64,000 nt of DNA. It comes from Nocardioides antri. Lineage in GTDB: Bacteria > Actinomycetota > Actinomycetes > Propionibacteriales > Nocardioidaceae. The notes beneath the pieces are model-generated. The model saw nothing but the letters and a program-made list of their open reading frames with translations, was not told where the DNA came from and searched no databases. Below, one piece after another: positions 44,630 through 53,128 of this stretch (the first letter of the stretch is position 1; each line of letters begins with the position of its first letter). The translations under genes and the position numbers were made by a program. The stretch is from the NCBI RefSeq assembly GCF_008373765.1, contig NZ_VUJW01000008.1, positions 62,001 to 126,000 of the forward strand. Reading direction: 5' to 3'.

Positions 44630-47508
44630 ATGGTCACCCAGACGGCGATCTGGCTGCGGTTCGAGAGGTCCAGCTTGGTGAGGATGTGCTGCACGTGGTT
44701 CTGGACCGTGCGCTCCGACAGGTACAGCCGCCCGGCGATCTCACGGCTGGTGAGCCCCTTCGTCACCAGCTCGGCGACCTCGTGCTCGCGCGGAGTGAGC
44801 GGGTTCGACGGTCCCTCGTCCGTCAGCTGTTGGATGAGCTGCGCACTCCGCGAAGCCACCAGCGCCATCCCCAGCTCGGTGGCGCGTCTCGCGGCGTCGG
44901 CGACCAGGGAACGTGCCCGGGCAAGGTCCCGCCCCTCTGCTCGAGCGGCCAAGGTCGCGGCGAGCTCGTGAAGGGCCTCGGCGTGGTAGCCCTTGGCGCC
45001 GTTGATCGCGCAGGTGCGGACTGCCTCCTCGAGATCGGCGGCTGCTTCGTCGTACAGGCCCAGATGACGGCCGGCGATCCCGAGCCACAGCTCGACCGGT
45101 CCCGTGTAGGCGACCGCACCTGCGCCACTCGCGACGTGCCGTCCGCGGTGTCCCGCCATCAGCGCGCGCAGCCGCGCGACGTCGTCCGGCTCGTCGAGGG
45201 CGACGGCGACGGCGATGCCGAGCGCGTACGCCGCCAGGGTCGCGTGAGGCGTGGGCCGCCACCCTGCAACCGGACCGAGCGAGCGGTAGAGGTCGGCCGC
45301 CTCGGGCACCCGGCCGAGATCGGCCAGCAGGTACGCCGGGCCGAGGACCAGCATGACCGAGCCGCTCCGGGTGAAGGGCCTGCTGTCGACGGGGGCCTCC
45401 GTCACCTGGTTGGCCGCCATCGTCTGGTGGTCGTGGCCGACGTGGTGACCGACCATCTGCAGGAGTGCGGCTCGCGGCAGCGCTGCGATCGGGTGACCGG
45501 TCGGCGCGATGACGTCGAACGCCTCGGACGCCAGCCGGCGTGCGTCGGCGAAGCGACCCTGGGCTTGGGCCAGGACCCCGTGGGCCCGCACCACGTGCCA
45601 CCGCGCGAACCGGCCGCCCACCTCCTTGGCGGGGAGCTCGGCCGCTGCGATCTCGCGGCCGGCCGCCAGCAGGTCACCCCGTTCGAAGGAGGCATCCACG
45701 CGCCACAGGTGGGCCCACAGCTCGATGCGCGGGTCGCGGTCCGCTGAGCTCAGGTTCAACATCCAGTCCGACAGGCGCTCCCGTTCCTCCACGCCGTCGG
45801 GCCCTTCGCAGACCAGGCGGCGGGCGTGGAGAGCGGCGACCATGGCGCCGCGGTCGGCACAGTCCTGGGCGAGCGCCAGCGCGTCCTCGCTGGCGCGCTC
45901 GGCTCGCTCGGCGTCCCCGAGGTACATGCACGCCTCGGCGACCCGGGCGGTGACGCGGGCACGCAGGGGCGTGGCTGCGGGGTCCAGCAGGCGCAAGGCT
46001 TCTTCGCCGAGCCGCTTCGCCGCGAGGTCCGTGTCCGGATGCCCGAAGACGCCTTCGAGGAGGAGAGCAGCCTCCGCCAGCAGCTCCGCGGAACCGGTCC
46101 GGCGAGAGATCGCAGCGGCTTGCAGGCATGCGTCCAGCCTCCCGGGGAAGTCTGCGGCGGCGCCCAGGGCTCCGGCGAGTGCCAGCAGCATCCGACACCG
46201 GTCGTCGTCGCTGACCGCGCCTCCTCCGACGTCGAGCGCCAGGCGGAACAACCGGGCCGCCTCCTCGAACGCGAGCTGGTTCAGCGCCTCCTCCGCCGCC
46301 CGTCGGATCCAGGTGACCGCGGTGCTGGCATCGCCTTGCACTGCTGCCACCGCCCAGTGTCGAGCGAGGTCGAACAGGTGCAGCTCGAGCTGCCCGGCGT
46401 ACACCTCCTCGATGGCGAGCGCCGCCCTGTGGTGCAGCCGGACCCGCTCGGGGGTCGGCAGCCCGGCCTCGATCGCGTCCCGGACCAGCGCGTGCACGAA
46501 CTGGTGCCTGGCGGGCGTCGCGCCGGTGACGAGAAGGCCGGCGTCGACCGCCTCGTCGATCCGGCCGAGACAGGTGGCGACGGGGAGGTCGGCCACCGCG
46601 GCGAGAAGAGGAGCGGAGACCTCCCGACCGATGATCGAGGCTGCCTGGAGCAGCTCGACGCAGCCGGGCGACAGCCGTCGGAGGCGGGTCGCGATCGCGT
46701 CGCGAACGCTCACGGTGACGACTGATCCTCGGTTCGGGGCGTGCGCGTCGTCCATCGCCCTGGCGATCTCGCCGACGAAGAACGGATTGCCGCCCGTGAG
46801 CGCTCGTATCTTCGCCGCCTGGGCGCTGTCGACGTCGTGGCTCAGGGCCAGGGCGAGCTGCCGGCCGACCTCTGCCTCGCCGAGTCCGGACAGGCGGATC
46901 GCGCGGGTCGGCCCGTCCCGGAGCATCCCGGTCAGCAGCGCCGAGTGACCGTTCTCGGTGTCGCGGTGGTTCACCAGCACGAGAAGTCGCTCGTCCGACA
47001 GCGTGCGCACGACGTGCTGGAGCAGCAGCAGCGACGGCTGGTCTGCCCATTGGGCGTCGTCGAGGACGACCACCAGGGGAGTGCGGCCGGCGACCTGGCG
47101 CAAGAGCCGACTGACGCCGTCGAACTGCGCGAACCGGACCTCCGAGGAGCCGGCGTCGGCGGTGCCGCTGCCGGCCGGGAGCCGTCCGGGCAGGAGGTGG
47201 CGGACGTGGTCGGTCAGCAGGCTCCCGTCGGCCAGGTCGACGACGTCGACGAATTCCGCGGTGCTCCTGATCACCTCCTGCCAGGGCCAGTACGGCGGCG
47301 CCCCCTCGGACTCGACACCCCGCCCCCACGCCGCCGGGACCCGTCTCGCCCGCGCCAGCTGGGCCAGCTCCTCCGCCAGACGGGTCTTCCCGATCCCTGG
47401 CTCACCACTGCACAGCACCACCCGGGGGTTGCCGGCCAGGGCTTCGTCCAGCCAGCCGTCGAGCAGCGCGAGCTCACGGTCTCGTCCCACCAGCTCTGTT
47501 CGAACCAC
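44620..47508 (-). CDS. LAL-type (large ATP-binding LuxR-family) regulator
   Basis: A 962-residue regulator. An N-terminal AAA/STAND ATPase has Walker A GEPGIGKTRL (about 38) and Walker B LVVVLDDAQWAD. A long helical, TPR-like middle follows, and a C-terminal LuxR HTH (LTPREHEVAELVTKGLTSREI, then ERTVQNHVQHIL). Such proteins activate secondary-metabolism or catabolic genes on ligand and ATP binding. The start is taken as GTG 47508 with GGAGG 6 nt upstream; reading further up would enter the divergent GntR control region. SDR and methyltransferase genes lie downstream. Confidence 0.88.
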   Translation of the reverse strand: MVRTELVGRDRELALLDGWLDEALAGNPRVVLCSGEPGIGKTRLAEELAQLARARRVPAAWGRGVESEGAPPYWPWQEVIRSTAEFVDVVDLADGSLLTDHVRHLLPGRLPAGSGTADAGSSEVRFAQFDGVSRLLRQVAGRTPLVVVLDDAQWADQPSLLLLQHVVRTLSDERLLVLVNHRDTENGHSALLTGMLRDGPTRAIRLSGLGEAEVGRQLALALSHDVDSAQAAKIRALTGGNPFFVGEIARAMDDAHAPNRGSVVTVSVRDAIATRLRRLSPGCVELLQAASIIGREVSAPLLAAVADLPVATCLGRIDEAVDAGLLVTGATPARHQFVHALVRDAIEAGLPTPERVRLHHRAALAIEEVYAGQLELHLFDLARHWAVAAVQGDASTAVTWIRRAAEEALNQLAFEEAARLFRLALDVGGGAVSDDDRCRMLLALAGALGAAADFPGRLDACLQAAAISRRTGSAELLAEAALLLEGVFGHPDTDLAAKRLGEEALRLLDPAATPLRARVTARVAEACMYLGDAERAERASEDALALAQDCADRGAMVAALHARRLVCEGPDGVEERERLSDWMLNLSSADRDPRIELWAHLWRVDASFERGDLLAAGREIAAAELPAKEVGGRFARWHVVRAHGVLAQAQGRFADARRLASEAFDVIAPTGHPIAALPRAALLQMVGHHVGHDHQTMAANQVTEAPVDSRPFTRSGSVMLVLGPAYLLADLGRVPEAADLYRSLGPVAGWRPTPHATLAAYALGIAVAVALDEPDDVARLRALMAGHRGRHVASGAGAVAYTGPVELWLGIAGRHLGLYDEAAADLEEAVRTCAINGAKGYHAEALHELAATLAARAEGRDLARARSLVADAARRATELGMALVASRSAQLIQQLTDEGPSNPLTPREHEVAELVTKGLTSREIAGRLYLSERTVQNHVQHILTKLDLSNRSQIAVWVTMQK

Positions 47509-47650
47509 CCGCGGCCTCCAAGCCGACGATCTGGGTGCCACAGACCTCTCGTCCGGACCTTGTGAGTATCCCCCCGTTCGGCCTGGCGGGTCGGTCCCGC
47601 AGAAAATGCGCGAATGCCTCGCCGACTTGACGGCCGACCCGCGCGCGATG

Positions 47651-47664
47651 TGCAATATATTGCA
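47651..47664. promoter_or_regulatory. GntR-type operator overlapping the gntR start codon
   Basis: TGCAATATATTGCA is a perfect 14-bp palindrome whose final A is the first base of the regulator's ATG. AT-rich symmetrical sites are typical for FadR-subfamily GntR proteins. Binding would block both promoter and translation start, giving tight autorepression. Confidence 0.6.
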
Positions 47665-48329
47665 TGCCCGTTCCGGCGCCACGGTCGCTCCTCCGCGACG
47701 ACGTCTACGCGCGGCTGCGCGACGCGATCGTGGACGGGACGCTCTTGCCGGGAGAGCGACTGCGCGACCACGACCTCGCGACGTGGCTTGGCGTGAGTCG
47801 CACCCCGGTCCGCGAGGCCCTCCTCAAGCTCGGCCAGGCCGGCTTGGTCCGTGCTGCGCCGGGCCGGTCGACGACGGTCGCGACGCTGGACGCTCGCGTC
47901 ATCCACGACGCGCAGGCCGTGGTCGCGGCCATGCACCGGCTGGCTGTCGAGCAGGCGGTGCCGCAGCTGCAGGCCGAGGACCTGGCTGCGATGCGGGAGG
48001 CCAACAAGCGGTTCGCCGCAGCGCTGCGGCGCGGAGATGCGGAGGGCGCCATCGCCGCGGACGACGAGTTCCACGGCATCCCTGTGCGCACTGCCGCGAA
48101 CACCGCGCTCGAGAGCGTCCTGGAGCAGTACACACCGGTGCTGCGCCGGCTCGAACGGCTCCGCTTCGCGTCCCTGGGCGGCCGCGGCTCGGTGCGGCTG
48201 CACGACGACCTGGTCGACCTGTGCGAGGCGGGTGACGTGGAGGGTGCGGCCGCCGTCTCGCACGCGACCTGGGAGACGCTGAAGCCCCTCCTCGCGAGCC
48301 TCGCCGACGCCCCCGAGCCGACGACCTGA
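47664..48329 (+). CDS. GntR-family (FadR/FCD) transcriptional regulator
   Basis: A 221-residue regulator. The winged HTH (residues 8-75) reads VYARLRDAIVDGTLLPGERL and ATWLGVSRTPVREALLKL. The FCD effector domain has the metal-binding Asp/His pattern D..FH in DDEFHGI and a later H in VRLHDDLVDLC and VSHATW. It is 18 bp upstream of acdS in the same direction, so it probably controls ACC deaminase. Confidence 0.9.
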   Translation: MPVPAPRSLLRDDVYARLRDAIVDGTLLPGERLRDHDLATWLGVSRTPVREALLKLGQAGLVRAAPGRSTTVATLDARVIHDAQAVVAAMHRLAVEQAVPQLQAEDLAAMREANKRFAAALRRGDAEGAIAADDEFHGIPVRTAANTALESVLEQYTPVLRRLERLRFASLGGRGSVRLHDDLVDLCEAGDVEGAAAVSHATWETLKPLLASLADAPEPTT

Positions 48330-48347
48330 CCCCGCAAGGAGAGCCCG

Positions 48348-49367
48348 ATGCCCATCCATGACTTCGAGCGTTACCCGCTCACGTTCGGGCCCAGCCCGAT
48401 CCACCCCCTGGAGCGCCTCACCCAGCACCTCGGTGGTGCCCGGATCTGGGCGAAGCGGGAGGACTGCAACAGCGGCCTCGCCTTCGGGGGCAACAAGACG
48501 CGCAAGCTCGAGTACATCGTTCCCGACGTCCTCGCCCAGGGTGCGGACACGCTCGTTTCGATCGGCGGCATCCAGTCCAACCACACCCGCCAGGTCGCTG
48601 CCGTCGCCGCGAAGCTCGGCCTCAGGTGCCGTCTCGTCCAGGAGAAGTGGGTCGACTGGGACGACCCGGTCAACGACAAGGTCGGCAACATCCTGCTGTC
48701 GCGGATCATGGGCGCCGACGTACGCCTCGACCCTTCCGGCTTCGACATCGGGATCCGCTCCTCGTGGGACGAGGCGATCACGGACGTCGAGAAGGCGGGC
48801 GGCAAGCCGTACGGGATCCCTGCCGGCGCCTCGGAGCACCACCTCGGTGGCCTCGGCTTCGCCAACTGGGCCTACGAGGTCGCGGAGCAGGAGCGGACAC
48901 TCGGCGTCTTCTTCGACACCATCGTCGTCTGCACGGTCACCGGCTCGACCCACGCCGGGATGGTCGCCGGCTTCGCCGCGCTCGAGGACGCCGGAGGTCG
49001 ACCCCGGCGGGTGCTCGGGATCGACGCGTCGGCGACCCTCGACAAGACGCGCGACCAGGTGGCGCGCATCGCACGGCACACCGCCGGGCTCATCGGCCTC
49101 GACCGGGATCTGCGGGACGACGAGATCACCGTCCTCGAGGGATGGGCCGGTGATCTCTACGGGATCCCCGTCGAGTCGACGATCGAGGCGATCCGCCTGT
49201 CCGGTCGCCTCGAGGGCATGATCATCGACCCCGTCTACGAGGGGAAGTCGATGGCCGGGCTCATCGACCTGACCACCTCAGGCGAGATCACCGCGGCCTC
49301 GAACGTCCTCTACGCGCACCTCGGCGGGCAGCCGGCGCTCAACGCCTACAGCGGGATCTTCGGCTGA
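48348..49367 (+). CDS. acdS: 1-aminocyclopropane-1-carboxylate deaminase
   Basis: PLP enzyme that splits ACC, the plant ethylene precursor, into 2-oxobutanoate and ammonia. The 339 residues have PLP-lysine in [10 protein letters not shown] (K50), [20 protein letters not shown] and the ACC-deaminase-defining Glu in DPVYEGKSM and Leu in [14 protein letters not shown], residues that differ in D-cysteine desulfhydrase. AAGGAGAG precedes the ATG. Its presence suggests life with plants, although soil actinobacteria also carry it. Confidence 0.93.
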   Translation: MPIHDFERYPLTFGPSPIHPLERLTQHLGGARIWAKREDCNSGLAFGGNKTRKLEYIVPDVLAQGADTLVSIGGIQSNHTRQVAAVAAKLGLRCRLVQEKWVDWDDPVNDKVGNILLSRIMGADVRLDPSGFDIGIRSSWDEAITDVEKAGGKPYGIPAGASEHHLGGLGFANWAYEVAEQERTLGVFFDTIVVCTVTGSTHAGMVAGFAALEDAGGRPRRVLGIDASATLDKTRDQVARIARHTAGLIGLDRDLRDDEITVLEGWAGDLYGIPVESTIEAIRLSGRLEGMIIDPVYEGKSMAGLIDLTTSGEITAASNVLYAHLGGQPALNAYSGIFG

Positions 49368-49442
49368 GCGCAGGCATGATGGGTTCGTGACCCTCTCCAA
49401 CCGCGACCAGGTGCCGCGGGAGGTCACCGGCGCAAGGACGCG

Positions 49443-49853
49443 GTGGGAGCCGCGGTGATCACCGTCCGCCACCACGTCATCTCGGACGCCGACCTGACCT
49501 GGCGCTTCTCCCGCTCCTCGGGACCGGGCGGCCAGAACGTCAACACCACCGACACCCGGGTGCAGCTGTCCTTCGACCTCGCCGGCTCGGACGCCTTCCC
49601 CGACCGGCTCAAGCAGCGGATGCTCGCCCGTCTCGGCGACCAGGTCGTGGTCGTCGCGGCCGAGCACCGTTCCCAGCTGCGCAACCGCCGCGCTGCCGAG
49701 GACCGCCTCGCGGAGCTGCTCGAGGAGGCGATGAAGCCGCCGCCGCCGCGGCGGGTTCCGACCAAGCCGTCGAAGGGATCCCAGCAGCGACGCATCCGGC
49801 AGAAGAGGAGGCGCAGCGAGACCAAGCGGCTGCGCGGGCGACCGGAGGACTGA
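49443..49853 (+). CDS. arfB: Alternative ribosome-rescue factor ArfB (YaeJ-like)
   Basis: A 136-residue codon-independent peptidyl-tRNA hydrolase that frees stalled ribosomes. The GGQ motif is in SSGPGGQNVNTTDTRV (about residue 30), and the C-terminal tail (about 100-136) is Lys/Arg-rich, the part that enters the empty mRNA channel. GTG 49443 follows AAGGA; GTG 49455 is an alternative. Length fits the family. Confidence 0.9.
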   Translation: MGAAVITVRHHVISDADLTWRFSRSSGPGGQNVNTTDTRVQLSFDLAGSDAFPDRLKQRMLARLGDQVVVVAAEHRSQLRNRRAAEDRLAELLEEAMKPPPPRRVPTKPSKGSQQRRIRQKRRRSETKRLRGRPED

Positions 49854-49933
49854 CTGCGCGGGTCATGTCACAAATCGCGTCTCGATCTCGTCTCATGCAT
49901 GCCAGGTGATGAAGACGACCTCAAGGAGACGCC

Positions 49934-51481
49934 GTGACTGCTCGACCCGACCTCGCCGGGGTCGCTCAGCGCAACCGCGGACCCGCCGTGCCGAGCCGGC
50001 CGAGCAGGGCCGGTGCTGTCGCCAGCTGGGCCGACGACCGGCTGGGCCTGGCCAAGCTGCCGAGGCTCATGTCGTTGCGCAAGGTCTTCCCGGACCACTG
50101 GTCGTTCATGCTGGGCGAGGTCGCGCTGTGGAGCTTCGTGGTCCTGCTGATCACGGGTGTCTTCCTGACCCTCTGGTTCGACCCGAGCATGGCCGAGGTG
50201 GCGTACCAGGGGTCCTACGACCCGCTGCGCGGAGTGGACATGTCCGCGGCCTACGCCTCGACCCTGGACATCTCCTTCGACGTCCGCGGTGGTCTTCTGA
50301 TGCGGCAGATGCACCACTGGGCCGCACACGTCTTCATCGCCGCGATGATGATTCACCTGCTGCGGCACGCCCTGACGGGCAGCTTCCGCAAGCCTCGTGA
50401 GGTCAACTGGGTCATCGGCACCATGCTGCTGCTGTTCGGAACCCTCAACGGGTTCCTCGGCTACTCGCTGCCCGACGACCTCCTCTCCGGCACCGGCCTC
50501 CGAGCGTTCGACGGGTTCCTGAAGGCGACCCCGGTCGTCGGGACCTACCTCTCGTTCCTCGTCTTCGGTGGCGAGTTCCCGGGCGACCAGATCATCCCGC
50601 GGTTCTACGTCTTCCACGTGCTGTTGATCCCGGGCCTGCTGCTGGCGCTGGTCGCCCTCCACCTGATCCTGGTCGTCTACCACAAGCACACGCAGTGGCC
50701 GGGTCCCGGGCGCACCGAGCAGAACGTGGTCGGCGCGCCGTTCTGGCCCGTCTACACCGCGAAGGCCGGCGGCTTCTTCCTCGTGGTGTTCGGGCTCATC
50801 GCACTGATGGGCGGCCTGTTCTCCATCAACAGCGTCTGGAAGTTCGGTCCCTACGACCCGTCCAAGGTGACCGCGGGATCCCAGCCGGACTGGTACATGG
50901 GCTGGCCCGACGGGTTGCTGCGGATCATCCCGCCGCTGGAGACGCACGCCTGGGGGGTGACGATCTCGTGGAACGTGGTCATCCCGATCCTGGTAGCGCC
51001 CCCGACGTTGCTCCTCGTGGTGATGCTGCTGCCGTTCATCGAGGCCCGGATCACCGGCGACAAGCGGGAGCACCACCTGCTCCAGCGGCCACGGGACGTG
51101 CCTCACCGCACGGCGCTGATGGCTGCGCTCGTGACGTTCTACGGTCTCGCGTGGATGGCCGGTGGCAACGACATCATCGCGATCAAGATGCACCTGTCGA
51201 TCAACCAGGTGACCTACGCGCTGCGGGTCCTCATCTTCGTCGGCCCGGTCCTCGCGTTCATGATCACCAAGCGATGGTGCATCTCCCTGCAGCGGCACGA
51301 CCGCGACCGCCTGCTCCACGGCCGTGAGACCGGCGTGATCCGGCGTTCGCCCGACGGCGGCTACAACGAGAAGCACCTGCCGTTGAGCCCCGAACGGGCC
51401 TACGCGCTTTCTGTGGCGATGCGCGGAGAGCTGGGCGAGGCACAGGTCGAGACGAGAGCTCACGCCGATGAGCGGTCCTGA
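49934..51481 (+). CDS. qcrB: Cytochrome bc complex cytochrome b subunit, orphan copy
   Basis: A 515-residue membrane protein with eight or more helices. The heme ligands are in QMHHWAAHVFIAAMMIHLLRH (in part) and YVFHVLLI..ALHLILVVYHKH, the Qo-site motif is QPDWY, and GNDIIA marks the actinobacterial subgroup. No qcrA or qcrC is adjacent, so this is not the usual qcrCAB operon. AAGGAG precedes GTG 49934. It overlaps the next ORF by 14 bp. Confidence 0.88.
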   Translation: MTARPDLAGVAQRNRGPAVPSRPSRAGAVASWADDRLGLAKLPRLMSLRKVFPDHWSFMLGEVALWSFVVLLITGVFLTLWFDPSMAEVAYQGSYDPLRGVDMSAAYASTLDISFDVRGGLLMRQMHHWAAHVFIAAMMIHLLRHALTGSFRKPREVNWVIGTMLLLFGTLNGFLGYSLPDDLLSGTGLRAFDGFLKATPVVGTYLSFLVFGGEFPGDQIIPRFYVFHVLLIPGLLLALVALHLILVVYHKHTQWPGPGRTEQNVVGAPFWPVYTAKAGGFFLVVFGLIALMGGLFSINSVWKFGPYDPSKVTAGSQPDWYMGWPDGLLRIIPPLETHAWGVTISWNVVIPILVAPPTLLLVVMLLPFIEARITGDKREHHLLQRPRDVPHRTALMAALVTFYGLAWMAGGNDIIAIKMHLSINQVTYALRVLIFVGPVLAFMITKRWCISLQRHDRDRLLHGRETGVIRRSPDGGYNEKHLPLSPERAYALSVAMRGELGEAQVETRAHADERS

Positions 51482-51980
51482 CCACCTGGAGAGGACACGG
51501 CGCGGCCAGGCGGCTGGCGCCGTACTGCCCGCCGAGGGCGCCACCCTGGCGACCTCGCTGTCGCGGGGGCTCGTCCTCGTGGCGCACACCGGGGAGGCCC
51601 ACCTCGGTGCTCCCGTCACCCGCGGTCTGCTCCGGGACCTGGCACGAGCGCAGGCCGCTCTCCCTGCCCGCATGTGGCCTTCCTCCGGCGAAGGCGAGCC
51701 GTCCGTCGCTCCCGCGGACCTGCCTGAGGTGATCCGGTTCCGCCACGCCACGTCGTACGCCGTCGGGGTGAGCCGGGGGGAGATCCACCTGACCCTGCGC
51801 GCCACCGGTCATCGCAGCCAGCCGGACGTGCACGTGGAGCTCAGGATGGACCGCCCGGTCCTGGAACGCCTCGCGCAGCAGCGCAGGCTCCAGGACCGGC
51901 TGGTCCTCACCCTCGCCGTGCTGCTCGTGGTCTCCTTCGCTGTCGCGACCGCACTGATGCTCGGCCGCCTCGACTGGTAG
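51468..51980 (+). CDS. Hypothetical protein with C-terminal membrane anchor
   Basis: A 170-residue protein, soluble through residue 140 and with one transmembrane helix at about 147-167 (LVLTLAVLLVVSFAVATALML), a tail-anchor arrangement. It overlaps the orphan cytochrome b gene by 14 bp in another frame, implying coupled translation and a role near that protein. No known family or cofactor motif. Confidence 0.6.
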   Translation: MSGPDHLERTRRGQAAGAVLPAEGATLATSLSRGLVLVAHTGEAHLGAPVTRGLLRDLARAQAALPARMWPSSGEGEPSVAPADLPEVIRFRHATSYAVGVSRGEIHLTLRATGHRSQPDVHVELRMDRPVLERLAQQRRLQDRLVLTLAVLLVVSFAVATALMLGRLDW

Positions 51981-52098
51981 GCGCCGCGCTGTCCTAGGCC
52001 AGCGCCGCCAGGCCGTACGCGCAGCGGGAGTCGGGCTCGCTCGGCGGGCGGCGACGGCTCCGTCACGTCACCATCGCCACTCGGAGGCGGCCGAGAAT

Positions 52099-52115
52099 CG
52101 CTACGGCTCGCGTAG
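52099..52115. promoter_or_regulatory. TetR operator copy 1, at the tetR promoter
   Basis: CGCTACGGCTCGCGTAG contains the inverted CTACG/CGTAG arms and overlaps the likely -10 TAGTCT (52113-52118) of the TetR gene. It agrees at 13 of 17 positions with CGCTACGTCTAACGAAG inside the 33-bp dyad at 52858. Confidence 0.5.
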
Positions 52116-52179
52116 TCTGAGTGCCCGATCCGGCTTCGCCGCCGCCGGTCGTCCGTTCGATCCTCCAGGAGCCAGACCG

Positions 52180-52782
52180 GTGGTAGGCAAGCCAGGGCCG
52201 CGACAAGAGGCGGCGCCGCGTCGAGGTCGGCCGCGCAGCGTGGAGACCGACAAGCGGATCCTGGCCGCTGTGCTCGGGGTGCTGCGACGCGGTGGGCCGG
52301 GCGCCGTCACCGTCGAGGCCGTCGCCGAGCTCGCCGGGGTGGCGAAGACGACCATCTACCGTCGGTACGCCGATCGGCAGGAGCTGCTGCGCGCTGCGCT
52401 GGCAGGCGCGATCGGTGATCCCGGCCAGCCGCCCGACGCCGATCCGCGGGAGAAGATCCGGTGGGCCCTGGGCCAGACCTGGCAGCAGATGACCGAGGTG
52501 CTCGGCCCGGGCGGGCTCGCCGCGATCGTCGGGGACACCGATCGTCGCTTCACCGAGCTGTTCCGGAGCATCCTGGTCCCATACGCCGACGCCCTGGTCG
52601 CCCTGATCCGGGCGGACGTCGCAGCAGGCAAGCTGCGCGACGACCTGGATGCGGACACCGCGGTCAGCCTGATGGTGGGCGCGTACCTCGGCGAGCTGGT
52701 CAGGCGCGGCACTGTCGGCGCTGACTTCGCTGACAGGTGCATCCACATGATCTGGGTCGCGATGACCGCCGGCCGGGAATAG
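52180..52782 (+). CDS. TetR/AcrR-family transcriptional regulator
   Basis: A 200-residue repressor. The N-terminal HTH is TVEAVAELAGVAKTTIYRRYADRQEL (about 42-68) and the C-terminal ligand domain is the TetR_C_33-like helical bundle. GTG 52180 has AGGAG 8 nt upstream. Matching operators lie before itself and before the membrane operon downstream, so it probably represses both. Confidence 0.9.
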   Translation: MVGKPGPRQEAAPRRGRPRSVETDKRILAAVLGVLRRGGPGAVTVEAVAELAGVAKTTIYRRYADRQELLRAALAGAIGDPGQPPDADPREKIRWALGQTWQQMTEVLGPGGLAAIVGDTDRRFTELFRSILVPYADALVALIRADVAAGKLRDDLDADTAVSLMVGAYLGELVRRGTVGADFADRCIHMIWVAMTAGRE

Positions 52783-52857
52783 GTCCTGCCCCGCCGCCTC
52801 CCGTTCCGCCGCCTCCTGCTCCGCACCGGTGAGCCAGGTCACGGAATGATCTGTCGC

Positions 52858-52890
52858 CTATTTACGCTACGTCTAACGAAGCGAAAATAG
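52858..52890. promoter_or_regulatory. 33-bp near-perfect dyad, TetR operator copy 2
   Basis: CTATTTACGCTACGT and ACGAAGCGAAAATAG form 15-bp arms (13 matches) about a CTA centre, upstream of the 47-residue membrane gene. Inner half sites match copy 1 near the tetR promoter. Length and symmetry fit a TetR dimer-of-dimers site. Confidence 0.6.
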
Positions 52891-52913
52891 CGGACCCGGA
52901 CCGACCGGGTCCG
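52891..52913 (+). promoter_or_regulatory. Leader hairpin before the membrane operon
   Basis: CGGACCCGG-ACCGA-CCGGGTCCG, a perfect 9-bp stem with 5-nt loop, lies directly after the operator dyad and 7 nt before the GGAGG ribosome-binding site. It may stabilise the 5' end, or it may end read-through from tetR. There is no U-tract. Confidence 0.45.
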
Positions 52914-52930
52914 GAGCGAAGGAGGTCGCG

Positions 52931-53074
52931 ATGGGGTCGACGTCGTACCTGGTCTGGTTCGTGGCCACCGCTGTCATGACCAACGTGGTCATCTACGGCG
53001 GCATCGCGCTGGCGTACTTCACCTACAAGCGTCGGGCGGAGAAGGCCCGCGAACTCGTCCGCGACGCGGCTTGA
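52931..53074 (+). CDS. 47-residue single-helix membrane protein
   Basis: ATG 52931 follows GGAGG by 5 nt. The product has one hydrophobic helix (about residues 6-30, with YLVWFVATAVMTN) and a basic cytoplasmic tail (TYKRRAEKARELVRDAA). It heads an operon with the DUF981 gene 54 bp later, under the TetR operator dyad. No family is recognised; a small partner or stabiliser of the DUF981 protein is plausible. Confidence 0.65.
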   Translation: MGSTSYLVWFVATAVMTNVVIYGGIALAYFTYKRRAEKARELVRDAA

Positions 53075-53128
53075 CGCTCGACGACCGGGGTGGCGTGCCA
53101 CTTCGACAACGAAAGGAAGGTGGACGAC

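Noticed and set aside
42727-47508. Biosynthetic gene cluster around the LAL regulator
   Set aside because: No core synthase (PKS, NRPS, terpene cyclase or RiPP precursor) is nearby; two tailoring enzymes are not enough.
49858-49880. Third copy of the TGTGAC box upstream of the orphan cytochrome b gene
   Set aside because: Only one full TGTGAC half site is present (minus strand), with the second half incomplete and at the wrong spacing.
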